Source of the DNA: Rhizomucor pusillus
Lineage: Eukaryota; Mucoromycota; Mucoromycetes; Mucorales; Lichtheimiaceae
DNA length: 64,000 bases
Direction: 5' to 3'
Assembly (NCBI GenBank): GCA_900175165.2
Contig: FWWN02000703.1
Span: 1-64,000 of the forward strand
A model generated the notes under the pieces. The model saw only the letters and a program-made list of their open reading frames with translations. It did no database searches and had not been told where the DNA came from. How positions within the stretch are numbered: position 1 is the stretch's first letter; every line of letters begins with the position of its first letter. This document shows positions 36,008 to 46,948 of the stretch, in pieces. Made by a program: the position numbers and the translations under genes.

Positions 36008-38465
36008 GACACCAACGAGCGATGCAGAAGGACGAGAAACCGAAATCAGCAGTAGACTTTCAGTGGAAGAGCCGCGGCCAAGATTATCGAGTGATAGCGG
36101 GCGAGACTCGGATTCAATCTCTTCACTGAATAACGACACAACGCTCAAAAAGGGTATGGCCAACCTCATGGCACAGATGCGCACCCAAATTGCAAATGCC
36201 ACGGCTGCAGCTGCCGTGCAAGACTTGATGAAACAAAATGCAAAGTGCGCAAGAATTTCCAATGAAATAGTCAATGCAGGTAAATTATCTGGCTGCATGT
36301 TGAAACATCGAGATACTAAACAAAATAATCCCCCGTAGATCTGGAATATCGAGATGGTATCCGAACACTTGAGAAATATCGAAGAGAACAAATTGAAGAA
36401 GCTGGTATTGCGTTGGAGGTTTGTTTGATTTTCTTTTTTGTCTTTGCTTGGAATTTTCACGGCTAAAAGGGATATGTAGCAAATTGAAGTTGTATTCCGC
36501 GATAAGACCAATGCTACTCAAACTGCCCTTCGGGAGGTTTTGATTTCTGAACGTGCAGCGCTTGCCGAAGAAAGGCGGGTAAGTAATCATACTTGCCATG
36601 TTGGAGACACCGCGAAAACTCAAATCTCTATGATTAAGCTCATAGATCATGCTGCGGGAATGGTTGACATGATGGACTGTAAACGCGACATTTCTTTATT
36701 CAACAATGAATACCAAAAACGTGGCTTTGTCAAGCCATCGCAGATATACTACAAGAACTTTTATCACGGCGAATGCAAAGGCAAGTAAAGCCGACCGAGC
36801 ATTGGACTTTGAGCAGACTGATTAATAGAATGCCAATTAGATCTCTTGTTTGGAACGTCCCTGGAAGCCTACGCCGCAGAACACAACAGGACTGTGCCGC
36901 TTGTCGTATCTAAATGCATTGAAGCCGTCGAAAAAATGGGAGGTTTACAGAAGGAAGGCATATACCGAATTTCAGGGCGACAAAGCAACGTTGATGTTTT
37001 GAAATACGCGTTCGAGCAGAATGAACAAGGCATCGATCTCGAGAAACTTAAATTCGATGTGGTCACCATAGCGTCCGTGCTGAAAATATACCTCAGAGAG
37101 CTGAAGGAACCATTATTCAGCTTAAGCGTGAATAGCCGTATGGAATATGCCAGTAAGTGTAACGACATGCTGCTGTAATGAATATTGAATGTTAATGCGG
37201 GCATATTACTAGCTTTGGATAAACAGCGACGATTGGGAGCTTTGGCCAACAAGCTCTCGTCTATTCCGAAAAGTCACCGCGATACATTATATGTGCTTGT
37301 ACGCCATCTCGCACAGTAAGTCTATTGCTTTCTCTGCGGATCACATTTCAGGCATTGAAAATTGTTTTTAAGGGTTAACAAGCACAGCGACGTAAACAAA
37401 ATGAACATGCAGAACCTCTCTGTCGTATTTACGCCAGCTATTTTCCACGACCACAACAACGCAGAAGTACCAGGAGAATGGCGATGTGATTCGGTGTTTG
37501 AGGATCTCGTCACACATCACCACACGCTATTTATCAGCGCTGAGAACAAACCAAAACAATCACCTAGTCGACCACCACCTGGGCCAACACCCATTGCTAT
37601 CCCCTCGTCTACTTCTCTCAATAACAGCGGAGGAATGCTTCTGACGGCACCGCTGCATCCATCAGCTCTCGGTGGCAATCCTGAACCTGCAGCTGCCAGC
37701 GTTTATGAGAATGCTTATCCTGCATCCTGGAAAGATGGAACGCCACGACCACCTCCACCTAGCGCATCTACTTTGCAACGCTCACTTTCGTTAACACCTA
37801 ATCGAAGAAACGTTCAACCATCACCTTTTCAACCGCCTCATCACCAACCCTCCCCCTTGAGAACTGCCAGCAGCAAACACCAGCTTGAGATTGATACGGG
37901 CGTCAAGGAGCAGCAGCAGCCACCTCAGATACCTCCATTACCAGAGTTGACATCTCAGCAACAGACTATCTCCTCCGCGCTACCATCCAATACCACTGCA
38001 GATGAAAACCAAACATCCGTCGCTAGCACCTTAATAGGCATGGCTGCACTCTCGGGCGCAATTGATGACACCATGATCGGCTGTGGACTCCGAGGACTTG
38101 GCCAACACACGGAACAGTCCCCGGCAACATCACCTACCGACGATTTCCAAAGCAGACGAACATCCAAAGGAGTCATTCCACCACGGCAAGATTCGTTACG
38201 GCAGCAATTGGCGCACCAGCAAATAATGGGTGGGCCGCCACCACCTATTATCACTGCTACACCTATACCGAAGCCTTCGCGACCGTCACCTTCAGGACCT
38301 CAAACCCCTACTCTTTCCACGACAGCAGAACATGTTCCTTTCTCGGCGCAGATAATCACTACGACAACGACCGATGACAATGGTAATGGCAAAAGCAAGC
38401 CAGCCAATGAAAAGCAGCAAATACCACCGTCAGCGACTACCGAGCTTTCATCTACAAAGTCATAG
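35078..38465 (+). CDS. F-BAR domain RhoGAP
   Basis: Multi-exon gene ending at TAG 38463-38465. The start is uncertain; ATG 35078 (MHRPRGRSVSQVP) is the first ATG in the first recognisable exon. The N-terminal half looks like an F-BAR module: SAEEAYIASLAKISRTQ, TTFRKATLQYEVSINQLINI, LSDRNARYINYRTRDIVK, TYWHKCSELQIVQQQL. A (CAA)n run encodes about 14 glutamines (35975-36007), then FRDKTNATQTALREVL and KRGFVKPSQIYYKNFY. The RhoGAP domain follows: FGTSLEAYAAEHNRTVPLVV, EGIYRISGRQ with the arginine finger, LKIYLRELKEPLFSL, and NKMNMQNLSVVFTPAIF. The last ~300 residues are Pro/Ser/Gln-rich and probably disordered. F-BAR/RhoGAP proteins of fungi (Rgd1/Rgd2 type) bind curved plasma membrane and stimulate GTP hydrolysis by Rho GTPases in polarised growth and wall signalling. 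Middle exon limits are approximate. Confidence 0.85.
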
Positions 38466-39318
38466 CTGATTGTATTGAAAAAATAAGGAGAGAGAAGGAG
38501 AGCTTCATTGTGATGACAAGAAGAATAAAAAGAACCAAGTCCATGCAATTGGTATGCAGTGCAACGTTTGACACGTATAATGTGGCGTGCCAGAAAAAGG
38601 CGTGGCAACGTGCGTTTTCACACAGTTTACCTTTTAAGTGCTTTAACCGGTCATGGGATGGAGTAGTCGAGAAGGATTTTGGTTGTTTTCACTCATCTCT
38701 TTTCCTTTTCCTTCCAGGAATTTTAAGGGGTGCAAAATAAAGAGTTACTTATTTTCCCACATGGAAACGCATTGTCCCAAGCCCAATGTATTAATCTTCG
38801 CCTCCGTTTCCTTTTACATCCCTTGTGATCGGGGCCGGGAGGAGGGTCTTCGCTGCTGTTGCTGCTTATCATCAATGTACGTCACTCGCATACATATTCT
38901 TCACGTAACTGTTCTATCTCTCGCATATACTCGCTCAGCTCGCTCGCACCAATGTTGAGCGCCGGTGATACCTGTGTACGACGAGATGTAGGTCGCACCA
39001 ACGAGCGATCAAGATATGGCCCAAACTTGGCAAGAATTCATTGTTGCTCAAACGGCTCACAAGAGTAAGGAGCGCCTCGCCGCGGAACTAATGCTAAACT
39101 TGGCATAGTTTGTGGAGCACAAACTGCCCTTCAAGGGGTGCGGTTTGCTGCCTGCAAACGGTGGGAAATCTTTTTTGGCTTTATTATTACCATGCCTAAC
39201 TTTGAAAAGGGAAATGTCAATGTCGTGCTTGTTCTTTCTTGTTCTTTTTTAAACCACTTCTTTCTTGTTTCTTTCTTTTTATCCGGAAGACCATACCCTT
39301 ATACAATATACCTACACC
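38466..39318. other. Intergenic, promoter of the PH-domain gene
   Basis: About 850 bases between two plus-strand genes. C/T-rich sequence (39230-39300) precedes the next start codon. No gene is recognised. Confidence 0.5.
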
Positions 39319-40305
39319 ATGGCTACATACCCATCATCGCACGTCGAAGGCTGGCTAATGAAGCAGCGGCACGGTCTTCGCAAATCATGGCTGCGGCGAT
39401 ACTTTGTGCTCGATGGCAACGAATTGCGATACTACAAAAATGCAGGCGACACCGTGCCTCACAACACTTTGGAGCTTGACAACTACCAGGTCATTCTTAC
39501 GCACGGGCATTCAAAACGACCGTTCACGTTCCTACTCTTATCAAAGAATAAGACCGACCGCTCTTATCTCTTGCTTCAGGCGGAGACGCAACAGGAACTC
39601 AATACTTGGGTGGATGCGCTGGTGCACCAACAAATCAACGAATCAAGAAGTGTACTCGACAAGTGGTTAGAGAGGCTAGACATCATCCCTCCTCCTCCCA
39701 GTTCCCCGTCTCGCGTCGCTTTATCCTCCTCCTCATCCCTGCTTCTGCGCCCGCCTCTGCGCGGATACAGGTCCTCAGAGTCTATCACGAGCACGACGAG
39801 CTCTGCCGAGTCGCATTCCACTGCAGTCACGAGTCATCGATCGTCATTCACCGAGCCGCGAAAGGGATCACCACCCTCCCCTCCAGGCAACAAGAAGTTC
39901 TTTGCGAATCTGTTCCATCAATGGAAGTCAGGGCGTCATCCTCCACCACCGGACGAGGCCCTGGGAAAACGACCACCACAGCTAGCATCCTCATCATCAT
40001 CAATGCACCGCCAGACATCCGTTTTTACCTGCAGCAGCAACAATGCTACTACTACTACTCCGCCTCCGCCTCCTCCAGATACGACACCCCTCATCATGCC
40101 CATTGTACATCCAAAGGACATATCATTGAACGAAAAGCCGCAGCAGCGACAACGGTCAGCATCATCATCCACCTCCTCCTCTTCGTCATACGCCCAGCGC
40201 AAATTATCTCGAGGGCGATCATGCTCGTGCCTCTACAAGTTCTCGTCTACCGATTTCCCTTCATCTTTTCCTCGCGTTCTCACAACTCCCTGTCTCGACT
40301 TGTAA
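39319..40305 (+). CDS. PH-domain protein with Ser/Pro-rich tail
   Basis: Single exon of 328 residues. ATG 39319 (ACCATGG context) is preferred over an in-frame upstream codon because the PH domain starts immediately. Residues about 8-110 form a pleckstrin-homology domain: VEGWLMKQRHGLRKSWLRRY, FVLDGNELRYYKN, KRPFTFLLLSKN, SYLLLQAETQQELNTWVDAL with the invariant C-terminal Trp. The basic residues in the first loop (KQRHGLRKSW) suit phosphoinositide binding. The rest is rich in Ser, Pro and Thr with poly-Ser and poly-Pro runs (TTTTPPPPPPDTTP), plus an aromatic/basic patch (NKKFFANLFHQWKSGR). The C-terminus includes CSCLYKF. It is probably a membrane-recruited adaptor; the family is otherwise unknown. 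Its stop codon is only 55 bases from the COX11 stop on the other strand. Confidence 0.85.
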   Translation: MATYPSSHVEGWLMKQRHGLRKSWLRRYFVLDGNELRYYKNAGDTVPHNTLELDNYQVILTHGHSKRPFTFLLLSKNKTDRSYLLLQAETQQELNTWVDALVHQQINESRSVLDKWLERLDIIPPPPSSPSRVALSSSSSLLLRPPLRGYRSSESITSTTSSAESHSTAVTSHRSSFTEPRKGSPPSPPGNKKFFANLFHQWKSGRHPPPPDEALGKRPPQLASSSSSMHRQTSVFTCSSNNATTTTPPPPPPDTTPLIMPIVHPKDISLNEKPQQRQRSASSSTSSSSSYAQRKLSRGRSCSCLYKFSSTDFPSSFPRVLTTPCLDL

Positions 40306-40360
40306 AATACAACACTTGTTTTTCCGTCCGTTGTTCTTTGTCCGTTTTTATAATAATTAT

Positions 40361-41125
40361 TTAATTTGCTTGACCCGGTGTCAAATTCTTTGCATATTTT
40401 GCATTAAACAATGTGTAGCTAAGGGTAATGGTATTTACATCCTTCATGTATGGGTCTTCTAGGAAATCAGGGTCGATGAAGAAGAACACAGGCATGTCGA
40501 CATCTTCGCCTGGTGATAACCGCTGCTCTTCAAAGCAGAAGCACTGGATTTTGTTAAAATATGAGGCTGCTCTGTAGGGTGTCACATTGTAGGTAGCGAT
40601 GCCAACAATGTCATCGTCTGCTTTGCTCTTTGCCTTGTAGAACGTCAGGGCTGTCTCGCCTGGTACGACGTAGATCTCGCGCAGCTCTGGCTTGAACGAC
40701 CACGGCAGCGCATCCGACGTGTTACTCTCAAACGTCACACGTATCCTTTTTTTCTTGTCGTCTTCAATAGGAACGAGACGCTGGGGCGAGAATCGCGATG
40801 CATCCGTCTGGGGCGTACCACTGTACCCCGTGCTCGCACAGAACAGTCGGTAAAGCGGCACAGCCGCGTACGACAGACCAAGCATCGATATAAATATGGC
40901 CGCCGTGTACATGCCTGCTGACAGATTGCTGTTCTTCTCATCACCACCACCCTTCTTGGTCTCCGTCCTCGCGGTGCTTGCCCATCGCCTTATGATCGAT
41001 TGTCTTACAGGCTGTGTTGATGTTGTTGGGGTAACGGTGGTCGGCAGCACTCTGCAGCGCAAGGCTGCTGCCGCCTTGCTTGAATGTCGTAAGGAAAAGA
41101 ATCTATAACTTGATCGCAGGAACAT
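40361..41125 (-). CDS. COX11: Cytochrome c oxidase assembly protein COX11
   Basis: Single exon of 254 residues. COX11 is a copper-binding protein of the mitochondrial inner membrane that helps build the CuB site in COX1. The N-terminus is Arg/Ser-rich without acids (MFLRSSYRFFSLRHSS), a mitochondrial presequence. One transmembrane helix follows (AGMYTAAIFISMLGLSYAAV) and then PLYRLFCASTGYSGTPQTD, which carries a conserved Cys. The soluble immunoglobulin-like domain contains LPWSFKPELREIYVVPGETA, YNVTPYRAASYFNKI and the copper motif QCFCFEEQRLSPGE, then MPVFFFIDP and ITLSYTLFNAK. Length and order match the family well. It is convergent with the PH-domain gene; 3' ends probably overlap. Confidence 0.96.
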   Translation of the reverse strand: MFLRSSYRFFSLRHSSKAAAALRCRVLPTTVTPTTSTQPVRQSIIRRWASTARTETKKGGGDEKNSNLSAGMYTAAIFISMLGLSYAAVPLYRLFCASTGYSGTPQTDASRFSPQRLVPIEDDKKKRIRVTFESNTSDALPWSFKPELREIYVVPGETALTFYKAKSKADDDIVGIATYNVTPYRAASYFNKIQCFCFEEQRLSPGEDVDMPVFFFIDPDFLEDPYMKDVNTITLSYTLFNAKYAKNLTPGQAN

Positions 41126-42080
41126 TGTATATACACCGACAACAACAGCAACTCGAGTCCTGGACTGGTCGGTGCCTGTTCCAATTTTCCATTTTTGCTT
41201 TCCTCCTCAGCCGTCCCTGTCTTACTTTTGATTGGAAAAACAAATACTTACTTTGATGTAACCAGCAATGTGCTCTCCTTTTTTTCTAGCTGCTTATTCT
41301 GCTTAGCAGTCGTCCCTTTGAAGCATCCTGAGGGCTACGGGTGCGTATATACTAGACAAAACAGATGGTCCCTTGTTGGACGCTGCTGCTGCTGCAGGGC
41401 ATCCCTGGAGCAACAATGATGAGCTATGCGAGGCTGAAACAACATCCCGTTGGCTTCCGTGGTCCCTTGCCTTGATTGTCTAGGAGAAACCTCGAGTCAC
41501 TTGTGGTTGATGGGGAGGAGGATGCTCGATAACGAAGGAAACTTGGCTGCTTCCCTGCAGTCCCCGGATATAATCGATATATTTACATATATCATCTTTG
41601 CCCTGGTGAGCCCGTAGTTTCAGGACGCCCTATTCTTCTTGATGAACAGATGCAAAACTGTAGTTAAATCCAAACTCGCAAGCACATGTTCGTAGTTTTG
41701 CGTAGAATCAGAGTGGAAATAACTCAAACAGCTGTGGTTTATTACAGGGAAAGGTCAAAACAGGGATTTCGCGCTTTTCTTAGGATGTTCGCTTCAGGAT
41801 AAAACAAATTGGAAAGAGGCAATCTCGACCTTAGATATCTATCTATTCCCTGATGAATACTTCTCTTCCATGCGTTGCAGGATTTTGTACATACATGGGG
41901 TATATTTCTCGGGAATTGCATTAATGATGCTGCGCTTTAAGAAATTTTATAATCCTGTCAGAGTGTGCAGCCAGTTTATCCTTGTCCTTTACGAACTTGG
42001 GTATGTTGATCTCGTTGCCAGGTTCCATCTCCAGCACTGCGCAAACTTGGGGTTGCCAAAGCCTTCTCCGAAACCGTAGC
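41126..42080. other. Intergenic, no gene seen
   Basis: COX11 upstream region followed by unassigned sequence bordering the KDZ relic. A mixed stretch with (CTG)n-like bases at 41380-41400 encodes nothing recognisable. Confidence 0.45.
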
Positions 42081-42085
42081 AGTGA

Positions 42086-44248
42086 TCAAGAATTCGTCCT
42101 TCTCGTCTGCGAGTCGAAGCAAGATGTACTTCTAACCAAATTTGCGGTAACATGGTTTCTCACGTTTTCTTCATATTCTTGAGCGGCTTGGCTGAATAAA
42201 TTCATGTAACCTTTGCTGCGAAAGCGTTTTGCGTTGAAGGACGGAAGTTGAGATTTGAAAGTCTTGCATGCAGTCTTGTTGGATAATAATGCTTTACACC
42301 GTTCTTCTTGAGTTATGAGCTGAAGATCTCCATCCGCTACTTCTTCATCACGAAGGAATGCTTCGCATTCATCTTCTTCTTGCAGAGCGTATATGCTGCT
42401 GTAATCATCCTCAAGGATGTGCCTCAACATGTGCCGAAGATTTTGAGCCCTAGTCTCAAACTTAAGCTTCATCTGCTTCAGAATATATTGCTCTCCAACT
42501 ATCTGGTGCCCAGGACAACCATTGGCGTCTTCATTTGCAAGCTGGAGAGTATCAGCAAGCTCTGTCGATCGTCGTTCTATGTATAGCTCTAATCGACGAG
42601 CATCGGCCTACAAGGATTTACGTTAAATTTTGAATCATTCCAGGAAATCCAATCGTACCTTTATCAGCTTGATTCTTCTATAGCCCGTTTGTAGAGCATA
42701 TAGTCATCTACAGCGGATGAATCTGCCATGTTACCAGGGCTCCAGAAGTTGCTGACCGGGTTAAGCACATCCCGTAAATCAAGTCTTTCGTCTGCCTGTA
42801 CCGAGGACAAAGAATGGTACGCAGATATAAGATCGGCAAGCTTTTTGCGTGGTCTTACTTCAATGTGATGCTTATGCGCATGACCAGTTTCGTTCCTATT
42901 CATGGCAAAACCAAAATAACGAACATAAGCACATTTTGATTAGAGCCTACAGTAATGGAGTTTCCATACTGACCTGTTTTCTTCGCACGCAATTTCTTAT
43001 CCATCGCTATCTTGAACCGGGGCATTCGAGCGGATATGAGCAATGATTTGTTTAACGCTGAATGCGCCGGTCCTTTTCCATGTACTCTTAAGTACTCTTT
43101 AGAATCCTCCTTCCACCTTTGCGTTGACAGCGCCGTCCCCAAACTACGCAAGTAATTATCTTTAGCTTGCAATTTTCGCAGTACTCCTGGAAGTAGTTTC
43201 TAAGGCTGCCATTTCTTCGGGATGAACTTCGTTGACTTCATGCCTGTCATTACCATGATAATATTTAATTGCACCATGTCAGAATATCAAAACAATATAG
43301 TGATATGTATCGTTAGCTATTCATTTGTGCTTACTTCAGCTTGTAGTAACTCTTCAGCTCCAAGGAGTACTTGTACGTTCGGTTTATGACGCTATCAACC
43401 GAGGATTCTGGGTTGCTAATCAGATCTTTGTGTCGTTGACGCTCTGACCGCAACTACTGTTCAAAATGCTGTGCGTCCGTGAAACTTTTATGCAATCTGT
43501 CGCGCTCCTTTTCTGCATAAATGTACTTGAATTCAGCAGATTGCCTAAGATATGTAATAAATGGTGGCACTTAATAGAAGGTTTGAAGGGATTACTTGAT
43601 AATGCACAGTCTTACCGATATTTTGCATGCGGTCCTCCCGTATAAAATCGAGTGCCTGATGAAGTGCAAGTTTCTACTACTTTTGCTCATAGGCCTCGTC
43701 ATGGGAACGAATTTATCAAGACTGGACCACAGCCTCCCCATGCTTTCGCCATGTGTTAGACCAAATCTCTCGATATATCGAGGGTTAAACTCGATCTGGC
43801 ATGTTGGCTGTTGAGCGTAGACATGGAATATGCCAACAACGAGTTTGAATTCGGCGTTTCCATTTTGTTGTGCTGTTTCATCACAAGTGCTGTCGAGGTG
43901 CAATCAATGACCACAAAGTTTGCACCGCTTTTCCAGCTGCATCGACATAGCTCTCTCCAGATCGACAGCTGGGCGCAGTTGTTTATTGTAATATTTACAT
44001 CTGTCATTCGTACATTAAACGAAACCGTTGCAGACTTTACGATAGCGCCGAACTTTGCCTCCATCGACCTCCTTGTGGGAGATGATGTTGCGCGTCGACC
44101 AGCTGATGTTCACCTTAAAATCAGCATGATGATCCTTAACAGCGTCGAACTTTGCGTTTGGTGTTTCCGTGTCGTAATCGTTTGAGAAAATGTCTTCGAA
44201 ATAAGTTGTTTTATAGCAAGTATCCATGATGGAAAAAATAAGGTACAA
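42086..44248 (-). pseudogene. KDZ-type DNA transposase relic
   Basis: Minus-strand coding fragments in several frames. The strongest is at 43903-43640: VGIFHVYAQQPTCQIEFNPR, ERFGLTHGESMGRLWSSLDK, then FVPMTRPMSKSSRN. This matches the conserved Kyakuja-Dileera-Zisupton (KDZ) pattern as I know it, an H-x-Y ... C-Q-x-x-[FY]-x-P-R ... G-x-T-x-G-E ... R-L-W-S block. Downstream fragments read RQSAEFKYIYAEKERDRLHK, an in-frame TAG at 43454-43456, then LRSERQRHKDLISNPESSVD, followed by helical, charged pieces (KRFRSKGYMNLFSQAAQEYE). Upstream pieces to 44248 are less certain. The stop and the frame changes make this a non-functional copy. No terminal inverted repeats could be recognised by eye. Confidence 0.65.
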
Positions 44249-45468
44249 TGTTACATCTGTCCGATGTTAATTGCTCATATTATAGGATTTTTCCTAATAA
44301 CTTGCGCTTATGGAGACATTGTTTTGCGCTGTGCTCTTACTGATCCCAATAGCAGCCCACTTTGCGCCTGGCCAGAGGGAACTTCGCGTTGGTCAAGAAA
44401 TACTGATAACAAATAGAGATAAAATGGTCATCGCCGGATACATCTTTATAAGAAGCGTCCCCAGCTTGCGCTTAGAAATGCATTTGGAGCCTTTTAGAAA
44501 ACGCTTCTAGGAGAGGCCACTGGCTCAATTTAAGATGTTGACCACTACGATTATCAAATAGGAATCACCCTTTAACTTCGTACTGCATTCAGTTCTGTGC
44601 AATTTTGCAACAATGTTTTACCATCAACGTCCAGGGTATTTATGCATATACTGTATGTATCGATTTATGATGAAGCTGTATATGCTGGGAAATCACACCA
44701 AATGTTACCGGTATAGCAATGTTTATTAGTCTTTCGACTATAGTAATATAATATTCATATATCAGAGCAGCCAGCGATATTGTCTCATGAGGATGCCTTT
44801 ATGAAATATTGTTAAAAGTGAAGCCTTTTAGATATCTCCATAAGTGAATGACTGTTTGTGGCTACCTTTGGTACAATGTTGGAGCTTGTAAACAATTGTA
44901 AGTTATGAACATAGATATAAAAGAAGTACGTTAGAATGAAGAAAAACTTATTTCCTTTGCATTGATCGTGTCCATGGCCAAGCTTTCCAGGGCAAGAAGA
45001 AAGCCGCGTATGCAAGTCGACTAGTCAAAGCAAACGATGATATCTCTGACGCAAGCTATTCATTAATTAAATCTGGTGTTCCGGGATGAAAACAAAAGGG
45101 AAACTAGGGACACCGTCAGCGACTTTGTTCCTAAATGTCCATCAAGAAATACGTACACTGTAATAAATGTAACTTCTCAATTCTTCCTAAGTATCATTAA
45201 CCTTATTTGACGGTCGTATGCCCTTCACAAGCCAACATGCCACCTCTGAGTGCTGATCAGATATGGCTCATACATCTATGCCTTTATTGTTTTCATTTCA
45301 AAGGTACATATGTCCAAGCATGATTACAACAGGCTCTTATCCAAGCAGAGAAGACCGGAAATGCCAGGGAAGACGGTTGTTTCACTCTTTATCTGCATGA
45401 AAATGTAAAGCTTCAGGCGCCATCAGACTCTCTTTTTCCATGAATCATCTTCTTTTCCAGCAAAACTT
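44249..45468. other. Relic-rich spacer between KDZ and Fanzor-like fragments
   Basis: No coherent gene. It may include further decayed transposon sequence. A CAG acceptor-like site lies just before 45463 and could mark a lost upstream exon of the Fanzor-like fragment. Confidence 0.4.
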
Positions 45469-46256
45469 ATGACACACAGGAAAAAATGCAGCCAGACAGT
45501 GTTACTGAGAGCTGATAAATCCAACAAAAGCACCGTATCTCGCGAGAAACAGCTGCAAACATTCATACAGTCAAAAAAGACACTTGCAGATTATGACAAG
45601 TTCAAACAGAACGAAGAAAAAGGGACGAAAAACAAATTGATGAAGAGCAAAGGAGTACCTCGAGGTACCTGGGAAATCGCTGACGTGGCTGCACAAGTCG
45701 AGACTGTATCTGGAGTGGATCGATTTCGTGAACACCGTGATACTCTACAATATTTCTATAACTCCCCACCAGAAAGGGCATACGTGAAAGAAGCTTGCGG
45801 AACCGGGAAGAAGTCTATTCCCATTATGTTCATCGGCGACCAAGGTTTAGGAACAAACGCACGGTTAAAGGCCACGAAGATACGAAAAGAGCACCATTTA
45901 CACACAGTTGTGGTCATGACATCAGAATATAGAACATCTCAAACCTGCGGCTGGTGCCTAGGACCTGTTGTGCGGCCAGAGCAACCATCCTAAAGGATGG
46001 CAAGAAGAAAAAACGGTCCGTTCATGGTGCTTCTTTATGCATGAATACCAAGTGTCCTTTGCATAGGGCCGGGCGAGTCGTACAAGGCCGTGACTATATG
46101 GCGGCAATTTGCATTGCCCTTAATGGCATTAGCCGGGTGATAGACGGTATNCATCTATCGCCTTTTACAAGACATTCAGCCGCTTTACACATGCTGAATA
46201 CAAGCAACTCCCCTGACATCATTGGTAATAATTGGACTTCACAGTTAAAGCGCTGA
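45469..46256 (+). pseudogene. Fanzor/TnpB-like RuvC nuclease, C-terminal part, frameshifted
   Basis: The frame from 45469 reads YDKFKQNEEKGTKNKLMKSK, FREHRDTLQYFYNSPPERAY and SIPIMFIGDQGLGTNARLKA, then VVVMTSEYRTSQTCGWCLGP. The last contains the RuvC-II glutamate (SEY) directly followed by TSQTCxxC, the first half of the TnpB-type zinc finger. Near 45985 the frame is lost (stop at about 45991). It resumes in the next frame with GASLCMNTKCPLHRAGRVV, the second half of the zinc finger, and VQGRDYMAAICIALNGISRV with the RuvC-III aspartate. The end is TSNSPDIIGNNWTSQLKR. So RuvC-II, zinc finger and RuvC-III are all readable with one frameshift between them. RuvC-I and the nucleic-acid-binding N-terminus are missing. 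One ambiguous base sits at 46151. This motif order is that of Fanzor proteins, the eukaryotic RNA-guided TnpB homologues; guide-RNA activity is not shown here. Confidence 0.72.
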
Positions 46257-46948
46257 AATGTTAGCAATGATGCCCAGGAGGATTCTGTCGAACGGACAGA
46301 TATACAATCTTCACTAGATGAATATAAGTTTTCCATCGATAAGCCTACATGAAACATATGCACTGACTTGATAATTATAGGAGAGGTAAGAAATAGAAGG
46401 CTACTTTTACGTTAAAGCCAATGGCTTGTCAATTCTTGTACTATGCGACCTGGGGCGTCCTTTTGCGCTGGCTCTGCTTACGGGCTTGCACGAATATCGC
46501 AAGCGTAAGTCGTCAATTTTCAGTAGATTACAGTGGTCCAACGTTAATTCGATTTCTGTAGGCGCAAAATGTAGCCAACTAAAAGCGCAAAAGGATTTTC
46601 CAGACCGCGCAAATATTTCCTCAAAATCCAGTATATACTGGAGACTGCTTTTCGCATGACGTGACTGAAACTGCACGATGGGGAAGTGTGCACGATTTTT
46701 CGTGGTATACGATCTTCCATGATGATTGTTGGTTTAAACTTTTCGTTGACACCCACAAACCAGGAACTCCTTATCCGGCAGTAGAGCGGCGCTGATATAC
46801 ATACACACGCGCATAGTAAACCGAAAAAGAAATGAAAAAAGGAGTCTAAGTCCAAAGTCGAGGACCATAAAGCAAGCTCATGTATAGTATGAACATTTAC
46901 AATGCGCAAATGGCTTTTGTTTTTTCTTTTCCATCATCAAAAACTAAC
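46257..46948. other. 3' flank of the Fanzor-like fragment and eIF5A downstream region
   Basis: No supported gene. If the upstream element was a Fanzor, its guide RNA and right end would be expected in the first few hundred bases here, but I could not recognise a structure by eye. Confidence 0.4.
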
